From Pseudomonadaceae bacterium (GTDB lineage Bacteria > Pseudomonadota > Alphaproteobacteria > UBA2136 > UBA6156), in contig JACKLD010000014.1 in assembly GCA_024236095.1 (NCBI GenBank), positions 124,001-188,000 on the forward strand: a stretch of 64,000 bases of DNA, read 5' to 3'. Position 1 is the first letter of the stretch; each line of letters opens with the position of its first letter. Made by a program: the position numbers and the translations under genes. The notes under the pieces were generated by a model. It was not told where the DNA came from. It ran no database searches and was given only the letters and a program-made list of their open reading frames with translations. Below, piece by piece: positions 16,589-25,270 of the stretch.

Positions 16589-17803
16589 ATGCGGCGCAAC
16601 GTGCCCCTTTTGCTTGCCATGTCGGCCATGCACAATGCGCAGTTTCTTACCAGCATCTGGCTGGTCTACCTCGAGACCCGAAAAGGCGTCGGTCTCGAAC
16701 AATTCTTGCTTATCGAGGGCCTGTATGCCCTCGCCATGGTGGTCATGGAAATCCCCAGCGGCTGGATTTCCGACCGCTTCAGACGCATTTCGGTCTTGCG
16801 CTTTGCCGAGCTGATGCTGGTGCTCTCGATGTTGGCCCTGCTACTGCTGGACGGCTTGCTGTCGGTGGTCGCCTGTCAGGTGCTCATGGGCATTGGCTTC
16901 AGTTTCAGTTCGGGCACCCATCAGGCCGCCCTGTATGAAAGCCTTGCCGCCGCCAACCGTAAAAACGACTACACCAAGGTCGAGGGCTTGAACACCCTGC
17001 TGGCCGGCTTGGCTTTGGCACTGGCAACCCTTGCAGGCAGTGGATTACTGGTCACCAACCCCAACCTGCCGGTCATCGCTTACATGTCGGCACTTGGCGT
17101 CTCCTTCCTGTGCGCTTGGGCACTGGCCGAGCCACCCCGCCCCAAAGGCACCCACAGCGACCACATGCTGCACAATCTCAAGGTGGTGCTGCACTCCTGC
17201 TTCAAACGCACCGTTCGCCTCAAGGCCTATCTATTTATCAACGCGCTGCTGTTTGCCACCCTCAACGTGCTGTACTGGATGCAGCAACCCTACATGGGCG
17301 AAGCCGGTATCGGTGTCGCATGGTTCGGCCCCATCTTGTTTGTCGATAGCCTGCTCGGCGGGTTGGGCGGGTGGCTGGCCGGACGGTTGGCCTTCAAACT
17401 TCCCCGCACCGGCATCACCGCCGGAGCGGCGGTCGCCGTCGTCCTGCTGGGGCTGGTGGCCTTGCTGCCGCTCGGCTACGCGGGTATCGGCATGTTCTTC
17501 GCCCTTGGTCTGGTCTGGGGTTACACCGAGGTTCTGGTCGCCGAGCGCCTGCAACATCTGGCCCTGCCCCATATGCGCGCCACCGTGCTTTCCATGGCCA
17601 GCTTCATGCGGCAGGGGTGGTTTTTCATCTTCAGTCTCATCGCCGCGCGGGCACTGGAAGTCGGCGGCCTACCACTGGTCTACGCCACTGCCGCCGCCAT
17701 TCTGGCCTTGGCCCTGCCTTGCTGTTTGGGTCTTTTATATGGCAGACGCTGGCTGCATGAAACATTAATGGACACCGTCGTCCACCCCACCGTCAAAACT
17801 TGA
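16589..17803 (+). CDS. Major facilitator superfamily transporter
   Basis: A 404-residue inner-membrane carrier with about twelve hydrophobic segments in two halves. The inter-segment loop after helix 2 reads GWISDRFRRISVL, the MFS motif A (G-x-x-x-D-R). Substrate cannot be told: it lacks features of a named subfamily, though drug-efflux or metabolite export would be typical. The central loop (AEPPRPKGTHSDH) separates the halves. The start follows AAGAAGG by about nine bases. It stands alone between a HIT gene and comM. Confidence 0.85.
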   Translation: MRRNVPLLLAMSAMHNAQFLTSIWLVYLETRKGVGLEQFLLIEGLYALAMVVMEIPSGWISDRFRRISVLRFAELMLVLSMLALLLLDGLLSVVACQVLMGIGFSFSSGTHQAALYESLAAANRKNDYTKVEGLNTLLAGLALALATLAGSGLLVTNPNLPVIAYMSALGVSFLCAWALAEPPRPKGTHSDHMLHNLKVVLHSCFKRTVRLKAYLFINALLFATLNVLYWMQQPYMGEAGIGVAWFGPILFVDSLLGGLGGWLAGRLAFKLPRTGITAGAAVAVVLLGLVALLPLGYAGIGMFFALGLVWGYTEVLVAERLQHLALPHMRATVLSMASFMRQGWFFIFSLIAARALEVGGLPLVYATAAAILALALPCCLGLLYGRRWLHETLMDTVVHPTVKT

Positions 17804-17821
17804 TTATCGTACATTTATTTC

Positions 17822-17850
17822 TTGCCTGTGCCCCAACGCTTTGTTAGCTT
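17822..17850 (+). promoter_or_regulatory. Leaderless promoter of comM
   Basis: TTGCCT (17822-17827), 17 bases, TAGCTT (17845-17850), six bases, ATG at 17857. Confidence 0.55.
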
Positions 17851-17856
17851 GGCGAT

Positions 17857-19365
17857 ATGGTAAGCACGGTGATGACCTTTGCACTGACGGGGCTGGAGGC
17901 CGTGCCCGTGCGGGTGGAAGCCCATGTCGCCAACGGCACCGTGGGCATGACGGTGGTCGGCCTGCCAAGCGGCGCGGTGAGGGAAAGCCGCGAGCGGGTG
18001 CGCGCCGCTTTCCATGCGCTGGGCCTCAGCCTGCCTGCCAAACGCATCACCATTAACCTGTCGCCCGCCGACATCGCCAAAGACGGCAGCCATTACGATT
18101 TACCCATCGCACTGGGACTGCTGGCCGCCATGGGCGCCATCCCCTCCGATGCCGGAGACGGGCTGGCGGTGATGGGCGAACTGGGGCTCGATGGCGCCGT
18201 CCGCCCGGTCAACGGCTGCCTGCCTGCCGCCATCCAGGCTTCTTCCCTCGGTTTGCGCGGGTTCGTCTGTCCTCAGGGCAATGCGGGCGAGGCCGCATGG
18301 GCGGGCGGCAACCTCGGCGTGGTGGGGGTAGAGAACCTTGGCCAACTCATCCGCCACGTACGGGGCGATGAGGTGGTCCCCCCCGCAACGGCAGGCACGG
18401 CAACCCCGACAACCATCACCGACACCGCCAAAGACCTCCGCGACATTCGTGGGCAAGAAAGCGCCAAGCGGGCAGCGGAAATCGCCGCAGCCGGCGGCCA
18501 CCACTTGCTGATGAGCGGCCCGCCGGGAAGCGGCAAAAGCATGTTGGCGTCACGCCTGCCGGGGCTACTGCCTCCCCTCTCCGCCCCCGAAGCGTTGGAA
18601 ATCAGTATGATCCACAGCGTAGCCGGCACCTTGGGCGGCGAAGGGCTGGTACGCACCCGCCCCTTCCGCGACCCCCACCACAGCGCCAGCAGCGTCGCCC
18701 TCACCGGCGGCGGGCTGAAGGCCAAACCGGGGGAAATGAGCCTCGCCCACCGTGGCGTGCTGTTTCTCGACGAGTTACCGGAGTTTCCCCGCCAGGTCTT
18801 GGAAACCCTGCGCCAACCGCTGGAAACCGGCACCATCACCATTTCCCGCGCCAACAGCCACGTCACCTATCCGGCGCGCTTCCAGCTGATTGCGGCGATG
18901 AACCCCTGTCCCTGCGGTTATTTGGGTGACCCCAAACAAGGCTGTAAACGGCAAAACACCTGTGCCGCCGACTATCAAAACCGCCTCAGCGGCCCACTGC
19001 TCGACCGTTTCGACCTGAAAATCAGCGTCCCCGCCGTGAAAACCAGTGATCTCAGCCTCCCTCCCGCCAAAGAGGGCACCGCCGAGGTCAAAGCCCGCGT
19101 GGCCGCCGCCCGCAACCTGCAACACACCCGCTATGGTGCCCGCGCCGTCTGCAATGCCGAACTGCAAGGGGCCATGCTCGATGAGTTCTGCCCGCTGGAT
19201 GCCGAAAGCCGCGCCTTGGTCAACACCGCCGCCGACAAGCTGGGGCTTTCCGCCCGTGGCTACCACCGCGTGCTGCGCGTGGCCCGCACCATCGCCGATT
19301 TGGCGGGCGAACCCGCCATCGCCCGCCCCCATGTGGCCGAGGCTCTGGCCTACCGCGTGGGATAG
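17857..19365 (+). CDS. comM: ComM / YifB family Mg-chelatase-like ATPase
   Basis: ComM is a hexameric AAA+ helicase that promotes branch migration when transformed DNA is integrated; it is widespread even in bacteria not known to be competent. Domains: an N-terminal ChlI-like fold (MTFALTGLEAVPVRVEAHVANGT), the AAA+ core with Walker A GPPGSGKSMLASRLPG (about residue 222), Walker B GVLFLDELPEF, a cysteine cluster CPCGYLGDPKQGCKRQNTC that may bind zinc, and the C-terminal Mg_chelatase_C helices ending ARPHVAEALAYR. At 502 residues it is typical. The N-terminal domain separates it from true magnesium chelatase subunits. Confidence 0.95.
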   Translation: MVSTVMTFALTGLEAVPVRVEAHVANGTVGMTVVGLPSGAVRESRERVRAAFHALGLSLPAKRITINLSPADIAKDGSHYDLPIALGLLAAMGAIPSDAGDGLAVMGELGLDGAVRPVNGCLPAAIQASSLGLRGFVCPQGNAGEAAWAGGNLGVVGVENLGQLIRHVRGDEVVPPATAGTATPTTITDTAKDLRDIRGQESAKRAAEIAAAGGHHLLMSGPPGSGKSMLASRLPGLLPPLSAPEALEISMIHSVAGTLGGEGLVRTRPFRDPHHSASSVALTGGGLKAKPGEMSLAHRGVLFLDELPEFPRQVLETLRQPLETGTITISRANSHVTYPARFQLIAAMNPCPCGYLGDPKQGCKRQNTCAADYQNRLSGPLLDRFDLKISVPAVKTSDLSLPPAKEGTAEVKARVAAARNLQHTRYGARAVCNAELQGAMLDEFCPLDAESRALVNTAADKLGLSARGYHRVLRVARTIADLAGEPAIARPHVAEALAYRVG

Positions 19366-19394
19366 TTGACATATGTATACATTAAGGGTATTGA
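19366..19394 (+). promoter_or_regulatory. Leaderless promoter of the frameshifted unknown gene
   Basis: TTGACA (19366-19371), 17 bases containing GTATAC, TATTGA (19389-19394), five bases, ATG at 19400. It overlaps the stop codon of comM. Confidence 0.65.
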
Positions 19395-19399
19395 GCGGT

Positions 19400-20075
19400 A
19401 TGGAATCCGGATACATTTGGCAGGCCGCCCCCCAACTTCCCCCCGAAATCCAACGGGCTTTCGAAATCACCGCAGGCCATGGCATTGGCGGCGCACGGCA
19501 GTGCCCTGCCCCTCTACGCGGCTACCGGCAATGTGCGTTTGGCCAGCGACATTGACATGCGCATGGGCTGGGATGACTGGCGAGCCTTGCCGAAAGACGT
19601 CAAAGGTATGTTCAGCCTGCCAATTCCCTCCGCGACACAATTATGGAAAGACATCCCCCACTGGCGCTACCTGCGTGCCTGCTGGGCAGCCGCCGAGGGC
19701 AAACGCCCCAACCGGAACTTGGTGGGAGACGACAAATTGCCAATAGGCAACATCTGGGTGTTGCGAAGCAACTCGGCGCTCACACACCACATTGGGATAC
19801 CGCTGGAACTGGTGATCGTCCGCAACATGAAAGTACCCGAGACGTCCCTCGGCGAGACCGACTGGGGCCTGTTGGGCATGCTCCATGACGGCCGGAACTG
19901 GTTCGTGAGCGACCAAGCCTTGGATGACCTAAACAACCAGACCCTCACCCTTATCCGGGCCAACGGTCGGCGCGACCTCAACCGCAGTTGGCCGCGCATG
20001 TGGAAATTGCAAAACCGTCTCCCCGGTTGGAAACGACACATCCCCGACAAATTCACCCACTATTTTGAACTGTAG
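19400..20075 (+). pseudogene. Unknown gene with an apparent frameshift near its start
   Basis: I do not recognise this protein. The promoter points to the ATG at 19400 (MESGYIWQAAPQLPPEIQRAFEITAGHG), whose frame stops at 19553-19555. The rest of the gene is in another frame, open from an ATG at 19479 (MALAAHGSALPLYAATGNVRL) to 20075, about 198 residues, with good codon use and no signal or membrane segment. Joining the two frames around 19480-19500 would give about 224 residues. The alternatives are a recent inactivating indel, a sequencing error, a programmed frameshift, or independent use of 19479. The second frame contains a Trp-rich stretch (WKDIPHWRYLRACWAAAEG). Confidence 0.5.
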
Positions 20076-20112
20076 CTTGGCCATGACAACAAACTCGGTT
20101 ACCCTTGGCCCC

Positions 20113-20580
20113 ATGAAAACATTATCCATCGTCCTCGCGCTGCTGCTTGCCATCCCCGTGTGGGCCGAAGATGCCGCCCCTGAAGGCAAAGGCTTCCCGC
20201 GCTACGCCACCCTCAAAAAAGGCGAGGTCAACGTCCGCAGCGGCCCCGGAAACGAGTATCCCATTTTGTGGATTTACCAACGCACAGGCTACCCCGTCCA
20301 ACTGCTGGCCCGCTACGACAACTACTACAAGGTGCGTGATGCCGAAGCCGAAGAAGGCTGGGTCTACGTCGGCATGGTCTCGGCACAAAAGGGCGGACTG
20401 GTCGGCGGCAAACAACCCGCTCCGCTGTACCGCCGCGCCGACACCGGCAGCGCCATGTCGGCCCGCCTCAGCCCTGGAGTCGTGGTTGGTCTGGACGACT
20501 GCGACGGCGTCTTTTGCAAGGTGGAAGCTGAAGGCTACAAAGGCTATGTGGAAAAGGCCCGCCTGCTGATGGTGGAATAA
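20113..20580 (+). CDS. Exported protein with two bacterial SH3 domains
   Basis: A 155-residue secreted protein. The signal peptide is MKTLSIVLALLLAIPVWAED; it is followed by two SH3b-like repeats: RYATLKKGEVNVRSGPGNEYPILW...GWVYVGMVS and PAPLYRRADTGSAMSARLSPG...KGYVEKARLL. Such domains bind peptidoglycan or assist cell-wall enzymes in the periplasm; no catalytic domain is attached. The ATG at 20113 was chosen because the signal begins there; longer frames add residues ahead of it. A candidate promoter TTGGCC (20077-20082), 16 bases, TTACCC ends eight bases before the start. Confidence 0.8.
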   Translation: MKTLSIVLALLLAIPVWAEDAAPEGKGFPRYATLKKGEVNVRSGPGNEYPILWIYQRTGYPVQLLARYDNYYKVRDAEAEEGWVYVGMVSAQKGGLVGGKQPAPLYRRADTGSAMSARLSPGVVVGLDDCDGVFCKVEAEGYKGYVEKARLLMVE

Positions 20581-20592
20581 CCCTCCGGCGAC

Positions 20593-21138
20593 TTAGGCCA
20601 GTTTAACAAACACCATCGTATCCGCCAACGAGCCGTCCGGCATCCGTTGGGTGTTCTTCAAGGTTGCTTCAGGCGCCAAACCGGCCTCTTGGGCAATGCT
20701 CATCCGCTCGCTGTCACGGCTGCTCAGGTGCAGGTCTACCCGTTTGCTGCCCAGTTTGCTCAGGGCATGCTGGATAACCGCTTTCAACGCTTCCACCTCA
20801 TACCCCTTGCCCAGCTCGCTCTGACGCAACCAAAAGCTCAGACGATGCGCATGGCCCACATGGCCCAACGTATCAGCCACCGGCGTCAACGTTACTTCCC
20901 CCATCAGCCGCCCGGCCTTGCCGCGCACAATGTACGTCACCGCCGTGCCGTCCCGCTGGGTGGTCACCGCCTGCTGTACATGTTCCTGCGTGTTGCGCAA
21001 GGTGTAGGTGTCGGTGGCCCAGGCATGCCACGGCGCCAACGTTGCCAGCGATTCCCGCACCGCCGCGTTCAAGTCGTTGGCATCGGTAAACTGCAACGGT
21101 ATCAATGTCAGGTGAGAGGACTCAAGGCGCATGGTCAT
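20593..21138 (-). CDS. RimJ/RimL-type GNAT acetyltransferase
   Basis: An N-acetyltransferase of the ribosomal-protein-alanine type (Acetyltransf_3). Seen: LESSHLTLIPLQFTDANDL at the start, LGHVGHAHRLSFWLRQSELGKGYEVEALKAVIQHA (the acetyl-CoA loop; here Q-S-E-L-G-K-G-Y, matching the R/Q-x-x-G-x-G/A form) and VDLHLSSRDSERMSIAQEAGL. The target is unknown. Three in-frame ATGs (21156, 21138, 21132) are possible; the one given begins four bases after the hemE stop, while the first overlaps hemE by 14 bases. It is the second gene of a hemE unit. Confidence 0.82.
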   Translation of the reverse strand: MTMRLESSHLTLIPLQFTDANDLNAAVRESLATLAPWHAWATDTYTLRNTQEHVQQAVTTQRDGTAVTYIVRGKAGRLMGEVTLTPVADTLGHVGHAHRLSFWLRQSELGKGYEVEALKAVIQHALSKLGSKRVDLHLSSRDSERMSIAQEAGLAPEATLKNTQRMPDGSLADTMVFVKLA

Positions 21139-21142
21139 GGTT

Positions 21143-22201
21143 TCAATCGTTGGCATAGGCTCTTATGGTGTCGGCTACCAGCTGCAGGGTATCCGGCTTG
21201 GTGTCAGGGGTAAAGCCGTGCCCCAAATTGACCACATACCCGGGTTGATTTGCCGCCACAGCCAAGGCCTGCTTGGTTGCCGCCAGGGCAGCATCGGGGC
21301 TGTCCAATGTAAACAACCGGGGGTCAAGGTTCCCCTGAATGGCATGGAACGGTTGCAAGGTTTTGCTGGCCCACACCAAGTCGGTCTCGGTGGAAAGCGA
21401 TACCGCATCAAACGCACTTGGTGCATGGGCACGCAACGCCAACAGCTGCTGCTTGGTCGCCAACCGCGGGAACAGGATAACCGGTGTTTCCGGATGCCGC
21501 TCCTTTAACAACCGTCCCAAAGTCACCAAGGGTACCAACACACAGGTCTTCCAGTGTTCGGCAGGAGCGGCAGCAGCCCAACTGTCAAAAATCTGTACTG
21601 CATCCGCCCCCGCTTCAATCTGCATGGCAAGGTAGCTGACACAGGCCAATGTCAACGTGTCCAACAAACGGGTAAAGCTGCGCGGATGTTCCTGCATGAA
21701 ACGCAGCGTGTTGGGAATACCCTGGGAAGGTTTGCTATCCAACATATAGCACGCCAACGTAAACGGTCCTCCACTAAAGCCGATCACCGCCTTGTCGGGC
21801 CCCAGTGCCTTGCGCGTGCTGGCAACCGTTGCCCCCACCGGTGCCAACAACCCGGGAACGTCCGCCAGATAGTCCTGCATCGCCGCCACCTGTTTGGTGG
21901 TGGTCAAGGGCGCAACCCGTGGGCCTTCCCCCGCAGTAAAATGCACCGGATGCCCCATCACATGGGGTATCGTCAGAATATCGGCAAAGATAATCGCCGC
22001 ATCCAGTCCAAAACGCTCTACCGGCTGAAGCGTCACGTCGGTTGCCGCCTCAGGAGAAAAGCAGAACGCCATGAAATCCGGAAATTTGGCCCGCACCGCC
22101 CGATATTCTGGCAAATACCGTCCGGCCTGCCGCATAAACCACATCGGTGGACGGGAAACAGCTTGGCTTGTCAAAGCCCGAACAAGCAACGGTGATGTCA
22201 T
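21143..22201 (-). CDS. hemE: Uroporphyrinogen decarboxylase
   Basis: Removes four acetate carboxyls from uroporphyrinogen III to give coproporphyrinogen III. The family motifs PPMWFMRQAGRYLPEYR (substrate arginines) and FSGGPFTLACYM are complete, with the catalytic aspartate in IIFADILTIPHVMG and the C-terminal GYVVNLGHGFTPDTKPD. 352 residues, normal. The start at 22199-22201 lies six bases after a TAAACA -10 hexamer on the minus strand, with no ribosome site, so it is probably leaderless and its promoter is embedded in the candidate origin, as the hemE promoter is in Caulobacter. Confidence 0.97.
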   Translation of the reverse strand: MTSPLLVRALTSQAVSRPPMWFMRQAGRYLPEYRAVRAKFPDFMAFCFSPEAATDVTLQPVERFGLDAAIIFADILTIPHVMGHPVHFTAGEGPRVAPLTTTKQVAAMQDYLADVPGLLAPVGATVASTRKALGPDKAVIGFSGGPFTLACYMLDSKPSQGIPNTLRFMQEHPRSFTRLLDTLTLACVSYLAMQIEAGADAVQIFDSWAAAAPAEHWKTCVLVPLVTLGRLLKERHPETPVILFPRLATKQQLLALRAHAPSAFDAVSLSTETDLVWASKTLQPFHAIQGNLDPRLFTLDSPDAALAATKQALAVAANQPGYVVNLGHGFTPDTKPDTLQLVADTIRAYAND

Positions 22202-22432
22202 GCCACCTGTTTAACAGATAAAAAAGAAAAGAGAGAAAGAAAAAGATAATTTTTATTATGGCTGTGGATAGTGGGGATTACAAAAATAATTCATATAAAG
22301 CATACAACTAAAGACATCCATGTTTTGGTATAACCATGCAGGCAAACACACTGCCAAAGCTGGTCGATGAAAAAAACATCATCCTCTGGATAACCCGTCC
22401 ACGGTTATCCACAGTCTTACCCCGCACAGCGT
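22202..22432. other. oriC: Candidate chromosomal replication origin (oriC) beside hemE
   Basis: The 231-base interval between hemE and smr has the parts of an origin. A purine-rich, very AT-rich tract (about 22211-22260) could be the unwinding element. DnaA-box-like nonamers: a perfect TTATCCACA at 22405-22413; TGTGGATAG (one mismatch, reverse) at 22263-22271; TCTGGATAA (one mismatch, reverse) at 22385-22393; and a weaker TGGGGATTA at 22272-22280. Known in Caulobacter and Rickettsia: oriC is next to hemE. No open frame fills this interval. The hemE -10 hexamer lies at 22208-22213. Function is inferred from location and boxes; no strand-asymmetry calculation was done. Confidence 0.75.
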
Positions 22433-22966
22433 TTAGGCACGGATGCGCTTCAGCAAAACATACAGGGCGCCACTGCCGCCATCCTTGGGCTGCGCGGTAT
22501 GGAAAGCGATCACTTTGGGGTGTGCTGCCAACCATGTCGCCACCTGCGCCTTGATGATGCCCATATCGCCGTTGATGCCGTATCCCTTGCCTTTACCGGT
22601 CACCACCAACACGCAACGATGGTCGTCTTCTGCCGCATGGGTCAGCCAGTTCATCAGCATGAGCCACGCATCGCCTTCCTGTTGGCCGTGCAAATCCAGT
22701 TTGGCTGTGGGAGATACCAATCCCCGTGCCAGTTCCTTCAACCGTGCCGGTGGAATGTTGGCATGATGTCCGGCAATCACCTCGGCGTGGTTGGACAAAA
22801 TCTGCAACGGGACATGACGTGGCGCAAATGTTGGTGCCACAAAAGTTTTCGCCGGAGGCTGGGCCCGTAACGGCTTGGTGCGGCGTGTGCCAAGCGGCCA
22901 AACGGTGGCGATCTCCGCCTGCCACGCGGCATCGTCCTCAGGCTTTTTGGGCGTTTTGCTTGTCAT
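22433..22966 (-). CDS. Smr/MutS2-type endonuclease domain protein
   Basis: A stand-alone Smr-domain protein (DUF1813/YdaL-like group); Smr domains nick DNA or cleave RNA. The C-terminal half has the diagnostic LDLHGQQEGDAW and VVTGKGKGYG motifs and ends GGSGALYVLLKR, while the N-terminal ~80 residues are Pro/Ala/Arg-rich and probably disordered. 177 residues. Alphaproteobacteria usually carry smr next to mltA; here it directly abuts the candidate oriC. Its start lies inside the end of the HemY-like gene (29-base overlap), so it is co-transcribed with hemD and the two membrane proteins. Confidence 0.88.
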   Translation of the reverse strand: MTSKTPKKPEDDAAWQAEIATVWPLGTRRTKPLRAQPPAKTFVAPTFAPRHVPLQILSNHAEVIAGHHANIPPARLKELARGLVSPTAKLDLHGQQEGDAWLMLMNWLTHAAEDDHRCVLVVTGKGKGYGINGDMGIIKAQVATWLAAHPKVIAFHTAQPKDGGSGALYVLLKRIRA

Positions 22967-23753
22967 GGGGCAGCTGGGGTACTTGGGGCAAGGTGGCGCG
23001 CGGGGTGCTTAACCAGTGGCTGAGGGTCTTGAACCACGGATTGTCCAGCTCCGCCGCATTGGTGCTGGTCGGCCCGCGCACCGCCATGTTTAGCAACGGC
23101 CACAGCTTGGCAGGAACATGGCTGCGCAACAGCGGCAGGAAATTGATGGCGGCGGTCTGGTTATCGCTGTTCATCAAGGCTTTCAGGTGCAAAATCTGCA
23201 ACGCGGGCAGTTTGCCGAACTGTTTGAGTGCCGTCTCGGTGGTGGTGCGCACCAACTCCCAATTCTGGGAGGTAGCGGCATGCTGGGCTTTCACCAGCGC
23301 GGCATAGGGGCCGATATGTGGGTCGGCAACCCAGCGCTCCAACTCCACCGGGTCGGTCTCGCCCAATTGCAAGCGGGCAAAGGCTTCCAATAATTCTTCC
23401 TCGCTGCGGGGGTTGGCCTTGGCCAACAGCTTGGCAGCGGTCTTATCATCCCCTACCGCATGGTGAGCCATGGCTTCCAGCAGGCGCGGCATCTCGTGCT
23501 TGGGCGGCGCGGGGCGGAACCACCCGCGGATGGTCGCCGGCAACCGTGCCAGCCAGCTGACAAACTGGCCAAGATAAAACGCCAGCGCCAGCAACATCAT
23601 CACTGCGACGGCGGCAATCGCGGCGGTGGTTTGCATGTCCCAACCGTGCCACACCACGGTCAATTGGCCGGGGTCTTCGCCGGTCATCAGCACCACGGCC
23701 AGAATGACCGCCAACAAAATCAGGAGGTTAACTGCGCCGATGAATGCTCTCAT
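22938..23753 (-). CDS. HemY-like inner-membrane protein
   Basis: A HemY_N-type protein of unknown biochemical role that travels with hemD (and HemX/mitofilin-like genes) in proteobacteria. Two N-terminal membrane segments (VNLLILLAVILAVVLMTG and TTAAIAAVAVMMLLALAFYLGQF) are followed by a short basic loop and helical TPR-like repeats (LLEAMAHHAVGDDKTAAKLLAKANP, ALVKAQHAATSQNWELVRTTTETALK). 271 residues, shorter than the E. coli protein because the C-terminal TPR part is reduced. Overlaps its upstream gene by four bases. Third gene of hemD-mitofilin-like-hemY-like-smr. Confidence 0.75.
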   Translation of the reverse strand: MRAFIGAVNLLILLAVILAVVLMTGEDPGQLTVVWHGWDMQTTAAIAAVAVMMLLALAFYLGQFVSWLARLPATIRGWFRPAPPKHEMPRLLEAMAHHAVGDDKTAAKLLAKANPRSEEELLEAFARLQLGETDPVELERWVADPHIGPYAALVKAQHAATSQNWELVRTTTETALKQFGKLPALQILHLKALMNSDNQTAAINFLPLLRSHVPAKLWPLLNMAVRGPTSTNAAELDNPWFKTLSHWLSTPRATLPQVPQLPHDKQNAQKA

Positions 23754-24568
23754 GGGGTTGTTTCTCCTTCCATCAAGTAGGTTGCGGCATAGGTCGAAGT
23801 CAGTTCATCCAGCGTGGCCAGGGCGGTACGGCGGGAGGCCAAAGCGTCTTTCAACGGACGTAAAACCGTGTTGTCTCCCGTAAGCGCTTCGGCGGTTGCG
23901 AAGTCGCCGTTAGATAAGGCACTGCGCAAGGCGGCAGTATCGTTTCCATGACGCCGTACTTTCACCAAACGCCCCAATTGCTGTTGCCACCACGGCGCCG
24001 TCTCATTGACTGCCACAGGGGCCTCGTCGGCAGGCAACAGGGACAGCAAGTCGGCGCGGGTAGCCAAACCTTGCGGCGGCAAGGCCGCCAATTGGGCGGT
24101 GAGCATGGTGTCATCCAGCCGGGTTGCCAACGCCTGTGCCGTGGCTAACAGGGCCTGCACCGGCTGGTGGTTGAAGTAAGCACCATTCAATAATGCAAGC
24201 GTTATTCCCAACCGCTGGGCGGTGGTATCGGCCGGTACGGCCACCGTGGCAGGCCCGGGTTCCGGCGCATCCAGCACCTCAATCTGGCTTTGGCCAGAGA
24301 CAGTTTCTTCCGGCAGCATGGTGCCCGGCTCGCTGGAGACGATATCCACCTGCGTGGTTGGCACATTGTCCAGTGGCTCACCCGCTGCCAACGCCGGTTT
24401 TGAAGAGACACCCAAAGATGGCATCTCCGGCACATAATCCTGCCATCCGGCTGGTATGGCCGCCGTCGCCCTTTCCAGCAGTTCGGGTCGGAAGCGCTGT
24501 ACGCCCACAAATGCCACCGCCAGTAGCAACACCGCCGCCAACAAGGTAAAGAAGGTATTAGGTTTCAT
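23750..24568 (-). CDS. Mitofilin/HemX-like membrane protein
   Basis: A 272-residue protein with an N-terminal membrane anchor (FFTLLAAVLLLAVAFVGV), a low-complexity Pro/Glu/Val region to about residue 110, and a helical C-terminal part (LGITLALLNGAYFNHQPVQALLATAQALATRLDD; WWQQQLGRLVKVRRHGNDTAALRSAL). Position between hemD and the HemY-like gene, the anchor and the C-terminal pattern match the alphaproteobacterial mitofilin/COG4223 group, which shapes membranes in some species. Family assignment rests partly on context. It overlaps hemD by four bases. Confidence 0.65.
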   Translation of the reverse strand: MKPNTFFTLLAAVLLLAVAFVGVQRFRPELLERATAAIPAGWQDYVPEMPSLGVSSKPALAAGEPLDNVPTTQVDIVSSEPGTMLPEETVSGQSQIEVLDAPEPGPATVAVPADTTAQRLGITLALLNGAYFNHQPVQALLATAQALATRLDDTMLTAQLAALPPQGLATRADLLSLLPADEAPVAVNETAPWWQQQLGRLVKVRRHGNDTAALRSALSNGDFATAEALTGDNTVLRPLKDALASRRTALATLDELTSTYAATYLMEGETTP

Positions 24569-25233
24569 CGGGCCAACTCGTTTTTCAAGGTTGTTATCGC
24601 CGCGTGCAGGCTGGGCTTGGCCGCCACCACAACCTTGGGGAAAGCCGTGGCCGCTGTTGCCACCTGCGGGCTGAACGCCACGGCGGTTTGGGTTGGCGTT
24701 ATGGTGGCCTGTTGCAGCAAATGTTGCAAGTGCCTTGTGCCGCCAGCAGAAAACAGTACCACATGGCCAAGGCCGCCACCGCGCAGGGCGGCAGTTACAG
24801 CGGCAGGCAGTTCTTCGGCATAGGTGGTGGTGTAGACCACATGATGCTCAATCCGGTGGCCCAAGGCCGCCGCCCGCCCATACCATGCGGCGGCCACCTG
24901 TTGGCCGCGCAGATGCAACAAGGGCTGCGGCGGCAAGGTGGCCAAATAGGGCAACAACCCTTCCGCCCCACGTTCCCCGTGGTAAACCACCTCGGCACCT
25001 TGGTCGGTACAAGCCGCCGCCGTCCCTTCACCCACCGCAATCACCCGCCGTCCCTTGACCCACGGCCCCGCCGCGTTGGCGCTGGTAACAACCAGCGTGG
25101 GCGTCATGCTGTCCAGCACCGGCGGCGTCACGGTAACGGTGCTGATGGCCAGCGGCACCACCGCCAACCCGGCAGCCTCAAAGGCCATTACGGTGCGGGG
25201 AAGTTGCGGCGCGGCACGGACGAGTAGAATCAT
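24565..25233 (-). CDS. hemD: Uroporphyrinogen-III synthase
   Basis: Closes hydroxymethylbilane with inversion of ring D. Sequence conservation in this family is low; support comes from the bilobed pattern: MILLVRAAPQLPRTVMAFEAAGL, PTLVVTSANAA, VIAVGEGTAAACTDQG, LLHLRGQQ, VVLFSAGGTRHL and AFSPQVATAATA, the usual order of strands and loops. 222 residues. It heads the minus-strand unit and is divergent from mnmE over only 37 bases. A TAGTGT hexamer six bases before its ATG again suggests a leaderless start. With hemC and hemE it completes the steps from porphobilinogen to coproporphyrinogen. Confidence 0.88.
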   Translation of the reverse strand: MILLVRAAPQLPRTVMAFEAAGLAVVPLAISTVTVTPPVLDSMTPTLVVTSANAAGPWVKGRRVIAVGEGTAAACTDQGAEVVYHGERGAEGLLPYLATLPPQPLLHLRGQQVAAAWYGRAAALGHRIEHHVVYTTTYAEELPAAVTAALRGGGLGHVVLFSAGGTRHLQHLLQQATITPTQTAVAFSPQVATAATAFPKVVVAAKPSLHAAITTLKNELAR

Positions 25234-25270
25234 CCCGGCACACTAGCAAAGCGCGGCAATTTCGGCCAGT

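Noticed and set aside
16589..17803. Naming the MFS carrier as a specific drug exporter
   Set aside because: Only general MFS motifs are visible; no substrate-specific signature or regulator is nearby.
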